Positions 58,714 through 64,000 of a stretch of DNA of 64,000 nt are shown here, one piece after another. How positions within the stretch are numbered: position 1 is the stretch's first letter; each line of letters begins with the position of its first letter. Below the pieces are notes generated by a model, which was not told the DNA's origin, did not search any database, and saw only the letters and a list, made by a program, of their open reading frames with translations. Location: positions 1 to 64,000 of the forward strand of contig NZ_RBAM01000012.1 in assembly GCF_003626645.1 (NCBI RefSeq), in the 5' to 3' direction. Source of the DNA: Streptomyces klenkii (GTDB lineage Bacteria; Actinomycetota; Actinomycetes; Streptomycetales; Streptomycetaceae). The position numbers and the translations under genes were made by a program.

Positions 58714-59462
58714 GCGGGCAGCCCGTACTGCGCCTCGAAGCGGTGCGCAAGACCTTCGGGGGCACGGTCGTGCTGCGCGACGTGGACCTGGAGGTCGCCC
58801 CGCACACGGTGACCGCCCTCATCGGCGCCTCCGGCTCCGGCAAGTCGACGCTGCTGCGCTGCGCGAACCTGCTGGAGGAGATCGACGACGGGGCGATCCT
58901 CCTCGACGGCGAGGACATCACCGACCCGCGCGTCGACCCGGACACCGTCCGCCGCCGCATCGGCGTCGTCTTCCAGGCGTACAACCTCTTTCCGCACATG
59001 ACCGTGCTCGACAACATCACGCTGGCCCCGCGGCGGGTGCACGGCGTCCCCCGCGCGGAGGCCGAGGAACGGGCCCGGGAGCTGCTGGGGCGGCTCGGCC
59101 TGAGCGGCAAGGCGGACGAGTACCCCGACCGGCTCAGCGGCGGTCAGCAGCAGCGTGTGGCGATCGTCCGGGCGCTCGCGGGCCGGCCGCGGCTGCTGCT
59201 CCTGGACGAGATCACGGCGGCCCTCGACCCGGAGCTGGTCGGCGAGGTGCTGGGCGTCGTGCGCGACCTCAAGGAGGACGGCATGACGATGGTCCTGGCC
59301 ACCCACGAGATGGGCTTCGCCCGGGACGTCGCCGATCAGGTGTGCTTCCTGGACGGCGGGGTCGTGCTGGAGCGCGGCACCCCGGAGGAGGTCTTCGGAC
59401 AGCCGCGCGAGGAACGCACCCGGCGGTTCCTGCGGCGGATCGTGGAGGCGGGCCGGCTGTGA
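58710..59462 (+). CDS. ABC importer ATP-binding protein (GlnQ-like)
   Basis: A 250-residue ATPase with Walker A GASGSGKST (39-47), Q-loop VFQAYNLFPHMTVLDN, signature LSGGQQQRVAIVRAL and Walker B LLLLDEITAALDPE, switch histidine in LATHEMGFARD. These are the marks of polar amino-acid importers. It completes the three-gene transporter operon. A hairpin terminator lies about 57 bases after the stop. There is no linked catabolic gene, so the amino acid imported is unknown. Confidence 0.95.
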   Translation: MSGQPVLRLEAVRKTFGGTVVLRDVDLEVAPHTVTALIGASGSGKSTLLRCANLLEEIDDGAILLDGEDITDPRVDPDTVRRRIGVVFQAYNLFPHMTVLDNITLAPRRVHGVPRAEAEERARELLGRLGLSGKADEYPDRLSGGQQQRVAIVRALAGRPRLLLLDEITAALDPELVGEVLGVVRDLKEDGMTMVLATHEMGFARDVADQVCFLDGGVVLERGTPEEVFGQPREERTRRFLRRIVEAGRL

Positions 59463-59518
59463 GGCGAGCGGCCTCGGGGCGAGCGGCCCTGGGGCGGGAA
59501 GCCTTGCGGTGAGAAGGG

Positions 59519-59554
59519 GTAAGGGGCGCTGCCCATTTGAGCAGCGCCCCTTAC
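59519..59554. terminator. 14-bp-stem terminator
   Basis: GTAAGGGGCGCTGC (59519-59532) pairs with GCAGCGCCCCTTAC (59541-59554) around 8 bases. It lies between the convergent ABC ATPase and GNAT genes and can act both ways. Confidence 0.85.
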
Positions 59555-59603
59555 ATCACCTGTGCCGTCACATCACCTGTGCCGTCACATCATCTGTGCC
59601 GCC
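59553..59603. repeat. 17-bp tandem repeat, 3 copies
   Basis: ACATCACCTGTGCCGTC at 59553-59569 and 59570-59586, and ACATCATCTGTGCCGCC at 59587-59603. The array begins in the terminator stem and ends 10 bases from the GNAT stop codon (59614-59616). Confidence 0.9.
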
Positions 59604-59613
59604 GGCCTCGCCG

Positions 59614-60156
59614 TCAGGCCAGATCCTTGATCAGCAGCTCGAACTCCAGGTCGTCGCGCTGCGGGATCCCGAAGCGCTCGTCCCCGTACGGAAACGGGCT
59701 CATCCGCCCGGTGCGCCGGTAGCCCCGGCGCTCGTACCAGGCGATCAGCTCGTCACGCTGCTTGATGACGGTCATGTGCATCTCGGTGGCGCCCCACTCG
59801 GCGCGGACCAGCCGCTCGGCCTCCGCGATGACCGTCTTGCCGAGCCCGCCGCCCTGCGCCTCCGGGCTGACGGCGAACATCCCGAAGTAGGCGTGCGCGC
59901 CCCGATGTTCGAGCTGGCAGCAGGCCACTATCCGGTCGCCGCGCTCGACCACCAGCAGCCGGCTCGCCGGGTCCGTCACCACGGCCTCGACGCCCTCGGG
60001 GTCGGTGCGCTGGCCGTCCAGCAGGTCCGCCTCGGTCGTCCAGCCGGCGCGGCTCGCGTCACCGCGGTAGGCCGACTCGACGAGTGCCACGAGAACGGGC
60101 ACGTCGTCGACGGTCGCGTCCCGGAAGGTCGTCTCGGTGCTGCTGGTGGTTTCCAT
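59614..60156 (-). CDS. GNAT acetyltransferase
   Basis: A 180-residue N-acetyltransferase. Motif A is AYFGMFAVSPEAQGGGLGKT, with the CoA loop QGGGLG, and the C-terminal strand is IAWYERRGYRRTGRMSPFP, reminiscent of the ELAV/phosphinothricin-like group. An acidic N-terminal helix (VPVLVALVESAYRGD) follows a threonine-rich start (METTSSTETTFRDAT). AGGAACACG precedes ATG 60156. Substrate unknown; no resistance context. Confidence 0.87.
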   Translation of the reverse strand: METTSSTETTFRDATVDDVPVLVALVESAYRGDASRAGWTTEADLLDGQRTDPEGVEAVVTDPASRLLVVERGDRIVACCQLEHRGAHAYFGMFAVSPEAQGGGLGKTVIAEAERLVRAEWGATEMHMTVIKQRDELIAWYERRGYRRTGRMSPFPYGDERFGIPQRDDLEFELLIKDLA

Positions 60157-60383
60157 CGTGTTCCTGGGGTCCTCTCCGTACGGCGGTTCCGGCTCCACGT
60201 GAACACTAACCCGGCCCCGGCGCGGGCCCGCGCCCGCTTGCGCGCCCCTGACGTGCCACCTCGCGTGCGCGGGCGCACCAGGACCCTCCCGCATGCCCCC
60301 TTCATGCGCTCATGCGCCCCCATGTGCACGCGTCGCCCGGGGAATCAACCGGAGGTGGGTCTGCGCGTCCGGGGAGGTGTGCC

Positions 60384-60968
60384 GTGCACGGACCGCCGCT
60401 GATCGGCTGGCTGCTGGTGGCGCTGTGCGCCGCGACGGGCGCGTACTGCCTGGTGCGCCTCTACGCGGGCACGCGCGGGGAGCGCCGGGCCGTCGGGAGC
60501 GACGCCCTCATGGGGCTCGGCATGGCCGCCATGGCCGTTCCGGCCACGGTCCTGGACACGCGGCCGTGGGAGGCCCTGCTGTTCGCCGTCGTCTTCGGGG
60601 CCGCCGGGGCGCACACGCTGGTGGCCGTGGCCCGCAGCCGCCTGGACACCTCTCACCTCCACCACGCCGTGGGCGCGTTCGCCATGGTCTACATGGCGCT
60701 GGCGATGACGGGCGGCCCCGCCGGCGGCCGGAGCGTGCACGCGGCCACGACCGCACATGCCGCTGCCGCGCACGAGCCGGCCGGCACCCCGCTGCTGACG
60801 GGGCTGCTGCTCGTGTACTTCGCGGTGTACGTGGTCCGCACGGTGGCCGTGCTCGTCCCCGTCACCGTCGCCTCGGGCCAGCTCACGTGGCCGGGCCGGC
60901 CGGACCTCACGCACGCCTGCCGGCTGTCCATGGGCATCGGCATGCTGGCCATGCTGCTGACGCTCTGA
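60384..60968 (+). CDS. DUF5134 membrane protein
   Basis: A 194-residue protein with five hydrophobic helices (starting PLIGWLLVALCAATGAYCLV). A histidine-rich stretch near the third helix (LDTSHLHHAVGAFAMVYMAL) and methionines in the last helices (MGIGMLAMLL) suggest metal, possibly copper, binding, as proposed for DUF5134 relatives; a histidine-rich loop (HAATTAHAAAAHEP) joins helices three and four. GTG 60384 follows GGGGAGG. The M56 peptidase gene follows on the same strand after 85 bases. Confidence 0.82.
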   Translation: MHGPPLIGWLLVALCAATGAYCLVRLYAGTRGERRAVGSDALMGLGMAAMAVPATVLDTRPWEALLFAVVFGAAGAHTLVAVARSRLDTSHLHHAVGAFAMVYMALAMTGGPAGGRSVHAATTAHAAAAHEPAGTPLLTGLLLVYFAVYVVRTVAVLVPVTVASGQLTWPGRPDLTHACRLSMGIGMLAMLLTL

Positions 60969-61053
60969 GCGCGCGCCCGGCCGCCCGTGGCGTGCGTCAC
61001 TTCGCGCGCGGGACCGTACCTCCGCCCGCGCCGCCGCTCATAGGCTGACGGCC

Positions 61054-62004
61054 ATGATGGTCCCGCTCGCGCTGCTGGTCCTCGGCGCACTGGTCGCGGC
61101 GCTGGCGCCGCGCGTGCTGACGCGCTCCGACTGGCCCGACCGCGAACCGGTCGTGGCGCTGTGGGTGTGGCAGTGCGCGGTGGCGGCCGTGCTGCTGTGC
61201 TGCCTGCTCGCCATGGCGCTGAGCGCCTCCGCGGCCTGGGAGGCCGTGCGCGGGCACGTCTTCGCCGCCGCGCCACACGGCGTCGTCGAGGCGTACGCCC
61301 TCACCGTCTACGCCGCGTGGGCCGCGCCGCTGGCCCTGCTCCTGGCGGGCGGTGCCGCGTGGACCGCGTGGATGCTGACCCGCGAGATCCGCTGGGCGCG
61401 CGCAGGGCGCCGGCAGCGCCACGCGGAGCTGCTGGTGCGCTCCCCCCGGCTGCCCGGCGAGGAGCCCGGCGAGCACCGGCTCGTGGTCCTGGAGGGTGAC
61501 CGCCCCGACGCCTGGTGGCTGCCCGGCAGCACGGCTCCGCAGCTGGTGATCACGACGGGTGCGCTGCGCCGCCTCAAGGGCTCGCAGCTGGACGCGGTGC
61601 TGGCCCACGAGCAGGGGCATGCCCGGGCCCGGCACCACTGGCTGCTGCACGTCTCCTCAGCGCTTGCGAACGGCTTCCCGCAGGTGCCGGTGTTCGCGGC
61701 GTTCCGCGATCAGGTGCACCACCTGGTGGAGCTGGCGGCCGACGACGCGGCGTCGCGGCGCTTCGGCCGGCTGACGACCGCCCTGGCCCTGGTCGAACTG
61801 AACGAGGACCGCGGGGTGTTCGGGCCGTGCCCGTCCCGGCTCTCCCAGGTGCCGACGCGGGTGGAGCGGCTGCTGGCCCCCACGCCCCGGCTGACGGCGG
61901 CGCGGCGGCTGCGGCTGACGGCGGTGGCGTCCCTGGTGCCGGCGATCCCGCTGCTGGTCACGTTCATGCCGGGCCTGAGCGCACTGACCCGGTCCGGCTC
62001 GTAG
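61054..62004 (+). CDS. M56-family (BlaR1-like) membrane metallopeptidase
   Basis: A 316-residue protein: three or four N-terminal helices, a cytosolic peptidase with the zinc motif H185-E186-Q-G-H189 (VLAHEQGHARARH) and a third ligand glutamate near 228 (HHLVELAADDA), and a C-terminal helix. Relatives cleave a BlaI-type repressor, but no blaI gene is next to it here. A -10-like TAGGCT (61041-61046) is 7 bases before ATG 61054 and no ribosome site is present, so the mRNA may be leaderless. It may pair with the upstream DUF5134 protein. Confidence 0.88.
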   Translation: MMVPLALLVLGALVAALAPRVLTRSDWPDREPVVALWVWQCAVAAVLLCCLLAMALSASAAWEAVRGHVFAAAPHGVVEAYALTVYAAWAAPLALLLAGGAAWTAWMLTREIRWARAGRRQRHAELLVRSPRLPGEEPGEHRLVVLEGDRPDAWWLPGSTAPQLVITTGALRRLKGSQLDAVLAHEQGHARARHHWLLHVSSALANGFPQVPVFAAFRDQVHHLVELAADDAASRRFGRLTTALALVELNEDRGVFGPCPSRLSQVPTRVERLLAPTPRLTAARRLRLTAVASLVPAIPLLVTFMPGLSALTRSGS

Positions 62005-62025
62005 CGCCGGGACGGGCGGAGGTCA

Positions 62026-62085
62026 CGCCGGGAGCGGGTGTCCTGACGCGCCGGGAGCGGGCGTCCTGACGCCGGGAGCGGCGGC
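62026..62085. repeat. 23-bp tandem repeat, ~2.5 copies, beyond the M56 stop
   Basis: CGCCGGGAGCGGG-T-GTCCTGACG at 62026-62048 is repeated at 62049-62071 with one change and partially at 62072-62085. The array starts 21 bases after the M56 stop. Confidence 0.85.
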
Positions 62086-62180
62086 CGTCTCGTAGGCGTG
62101 GCAGGCCCGGACGGTGGGAGCAAGCGGCCGTTACGGACAACAGGTGGCCCTGCCGGCGCCCCATGGGCCACGATCCCCCC

Positions 62181-62912
62181 ATGCACGCCCCTCCGAAGCC
62201 TTCGCCCGCGCTCCCCCGCTCCCCTTCCCGTACGCCGTCCGCCCGGAGGACGGTGACCCGTACCGGGCTCGCCCTCGCCGTCGTGTTCGTGGTGCTGCTG
62301 GCCCTGGTGTCCGGCGCGTGGGAGCCGCTCGTCTCGCTCGACCGGCAGGTCGCGGAGGGGCTGCACCCCGTGGCCGTGGAGCACCGCGGCTGGACGCGGT
62401 GCGTGCGCGTCCTCTCCGACTGGCTGTGGGACCCCTGGACGATGCGCGCCGCCCTGGCCGTGGCCGCGCTGTGGCTCGTCCGGCGGCGCGACTGGCTGCT
62501 CTGCGCCTGGATCGCCGGGACGTCAGCCCTGGGGACCGCGCTCCAGCAGGGGCTCAAGGCGGCGGTGGGGCGGGCCCGTCCGAGCTGGCCGGACCCGGTG
62601 GCGACCGCGCACTACGCGGCCTTCCCCTCGGGGCACGCCCTGACGGCGACGGTCGCCTGCGGGCTCCTCGTGTGGCTGCTGTGGCGGTACGGCGTCCGGG
62701 CGGCGTGGCTGCGGGCCGCTCTGGCGGCCGGGGCGGTGTCGGTGCTCGGGGTCGGCTTCACCCGCCTGTACCTGGGGGTCCACTGGCTGTCGGACGTCGT
62801 GGGCGGGTGCCTGCTGGGCGGGGCGCTGGTGGCGGTCTCCGCGGGGGTGTTCGGCGCGCTGACGGACAGGCGGGCTGACGGGGCGGGAACGGGTGATGCC
62901 GTGCGGCCGTGA
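62181..62912 (+). CDS. PAP2-family phosphatase
   Basis: A membrane phosphatase of about 243 residues with six helices. The PAP2 signature is complete: KAAVGRARP, then FPSGHALTATVA, then TRLYLGVHWLSDVVGG, where the histidines are catalytic. It probably dephosphorylates a lipid phosphate such as undecaprenyl pyrophosphate or phosphatidate outside the membrane. ATG 62181 lies 6 bases after CACGAT, a weak -10, with no ribosome site; ATG 62163 is the in-frame alternative. Confidence 0.9.
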   Translation: MHAPPKPSPALPRSPSRTPSARRTVTRTGLALAVVFVVLLALVSGAWEPLVSLDRQVAEGLHPVAVEHRGWTRCVRVLSDWLWDPWTMRAALAVAALWLVRRRDWLLCAWIAGTSALGTALQQGLKAAVGRARPSWPDPVATAHYAAFPSGHALTATVACGLLVWLLWRYGVRAAWLRAALAAGAVSVLGVGFTRLYLGVHWLSDVVGGCLLGGALVAVSAGVFGALTDRRADGAGTGDAVRP

Positions 62913-63025
62913 GCCGATCTCCGGCTCGCGGCCACCGTGCCCGGCCCGCTGTGTGACGCTGGCTTCCCTGAATCAATCGGTGAGCCCGCCGTCCGCTCGC
63001 ACGGACGGGGGCTGAGGGGGGCGTC

Positions 63026-63721
63026 ATGACGGTCAAGGGAGTGCTCTTCGACTTCTCCGGCACGCTGTTCCGGGTCGAGTCGGCCGTGTCGTGGCTGACC
63101 GCGGCGCTGGAGCGGACGGGCGTGCGGATGGGTGAGGCCGAAGCTGCCGGGACCGCACGGCGGTTGGAGGAGGCGGGTGCGCTCCCGGGCGGGGCACAGC
63201 CGCGCTGCGTACCGCCGCATCTGACCGGGGCGTGGGCCGCGCGCGACCGCAGCGCGGAGGAGCACCGTGCCGCGTACACCGGACTGGCGCGCGAGGTGCC
63301 GCTGCCGCGGCCCGGGATCTACGACGCGCTGTACGAGCGCCACATGGAGCCGGCCGCCTGGCGCCCGTACGCCGACGCGGCCGGCGTCCTCGGTGAACTG
63401 CGGCAGCACGGTGTGCGAACGGCCGTGGTCAGCAACGTCGGCTGGGATCTGCGGCCGGTGTTCCAGGCACACGGCCTCGGCGCGTGGGTGGACGCCTATG
63501 CCCTGTCCTTCGAACACGGTGTGCAGAAGCCCGATCCACGGCTGTTCCTGGCGGCCTGTCAGGAGCTCGGGCTGGCTCCCGGGGAGGTGCTGATGGTGGG
63601 GGACGACCGCCGGGCCGACGGGGGAGCCGCCGCGCTGGGCTGTGCGGTGCATCTGGTGGACCATCTGCCCGTAGAGGAGCGGCCGGCGGGGCTGCGGCCG
63701 GTGCTCGGACTGGTCGGCTGA
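63026..63721 (+). CDS. HAD-superfamily hydrolase with an altered motif I
   Basis: A 231-residue HAD hydrolase. Motif I reads LFDFSGTLF, so the nucleophile Asp is present but the second acidic residue (Asp in DxD) is serine. Motif II is VVSNVG, motif III the lysine in VQKPDPR and motif IV GDDRRADG. The helical cap domain lies between about 16 and 95. Serine at the second position is known in non-phosphatase HAD proteins (for example some dehalogenases), so phosphatase activity is doubtful. Substrate unknown. Confidence 0.82.
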   Translation: MTVKGVLFDFSGTLFRVESAVSWLTAALERTGVRMGEAEAAGTARRLEEAGALPGGAQPRCVPPHLTGAWAARDRSAEEHRAAYTGLAREVPLPRPGIYDALYERHMEPAAWRPYADAAGVLGELRQHGVRTAVVSNVGWDLRPVFQAHGLGAWVDAYALSFEHGVQKPDPRLFLAACQELGLAPGEVLMVGDDRRADGGAAALGCAVHLVDHLPVEERPAGLRPVLGLVG

Positions 63722-63945
63722 GGACCGCCGGCAGGCGGCAGAGACAGGCGGCAGGCCTGCCTGCAAAGCCTTGCTGCTGAGGGCCTCCGTGGCCGTACGA
63801 GCCCACCACGCTGGTCTGGGCGGTCCCCCGCGCCGCCCAGGCCAGCCGGCACGCCGGAGTCTCCACCACGCCGGGAGGCGGGGCAGGACGGCCGGATAGC
63901 TCCTGAGTATATTGGCCCGGAGCCAGTCAACGCAGGAGTTATGGA

Positions 63946-64000
63946 ATGTCCCCGCGCAGCGCGTCGGCCAACGAGGAGATGCGCCGCCGTTCCCGTGAGC
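63946..64000 (+). CDS. TetR-family regulator, N-terminal fragment
   Basis: The ATG at 63946 follows AGGAG at a 7-base distance and opens a frame that runs off the window: MSPRSASANEEMRRRSRE, the usual beginning of TetR-family proteins before the helix-turn-helix. Only 18 codons are visible, so the assignment rests on this short leader. TATATT at 63908-63913 could belong to its promoter. The 224 bases before it (63722-63945) hold no gene I can support. Confidence 0.55.
   Translation, partial: MSPRSASANEEMRRRSRE

Noticed and set aside
1..64000. Natural-product cluster, prophage or integrated element
   Set aside because: No polyketide or peptide synthetase, integrase, transposase or tRNA-end duplication is visible, and composition is even throughout.

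Overview
The window is about 64 kb of very GC-rich DNA with dense genes, many GTG starts, and gene families typical of Streptomyces (DUF1876, DUF6421-, DUF6643- and DUF6777-type proteins, double TerD proteins, DUF5134 plus M56 peptidase). I place it in the conserved chromosome of a Streptomyces or close relative. I found no rRNA, tRNA, phage, insertion sequence, CRISPR array or large biosynthetic cluster. Family names are from recognition of motifs by eye; no search was run.

Layout. 1-5.3 kb: end of malic enzyme, a fused ABC exporter behind a promoter with SoxR geometry, a succinate-semialdehyde-type dehydrogenase and an MFS transporter. 5.8-12.7 kb: small unknown protein, DedA, LysR regulator (3' ends overlapping), Nudix hydrolase, PH-like membrane protein, glutamate-racemase-like protein, HpnB-like glycosyltransferase and a double TerD protein. 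12.8-16.7 kb: Ser/Thr kinase followed by a DUF6777-like lipoprotein, then a DUF72 protein. 16.8-19.8 kb: HIT protein, a coupled phosphoribosyltransferase/DUF1876 pair reminiscent of actinobacterial dormancy regulons, and an erythromycin-esterase-family protein. 20-25.8 kb: two unrelated amino-acid permeases sharing a 24-bp-stem terminator, a GNAT enzyme and 6-phosphogluconate dehydrogenase. 26-33.2 kb: DUF6643-like protein, MOSC protein, Rv1733c-like membrane protein, a fusion of a right-handed beta-helix to a CbbX/SpoVK-type AAA ATPase, and a convergent multi-spanning membrane alpha/beta hydrolase.

33.4-47 kb: DeoR regulator, Cds1-like cysteine desulfhydrase, RsbW-like ATPase, ROK repressor and MFS transporter sharing a mirror-symmetric promoter, DUF2797 protein, geranylgeranyl-reductase-like oxidase, M20 dipeptidase, a TmrB-like/Nudix fusion, and a ROK sugar kinase opposite a LacI regulator with a palindromic operator between them. 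47-47.65 kb is an unusual non-coding block: 3.5 tandem copies of a ~110-bp structured unit followed by a ~50-bp inverted repeat. 47.7-56.5 kb: CitE-like lyase, etfB-etfA, flavin reductase, thioredoxin, acyltransferase, and a DUF6421-SDR-threonine aldolase operon. 56.8-64 kb: a three-gene amino-acid ABC importer with 4-bp overlaps, GNAT, DUF5134 protein, M56 peptidase, PAP2 phosphatase, HAD hydrolase and the start of a TetR regulator.

Two patterns cut across the window. Short tandem repeats (12-43 bp units, 2-4 copies) repeatedly sit on or just beyond stop codons; in four genes the array includes the stop codon itself. Several genes (ROK, MFS, DUF6643, M56, possibly PAP2) have a -10-like hexamer 6-7 bases before the start codon and no ribosome binding site, which suggests leaderless mRNAs.
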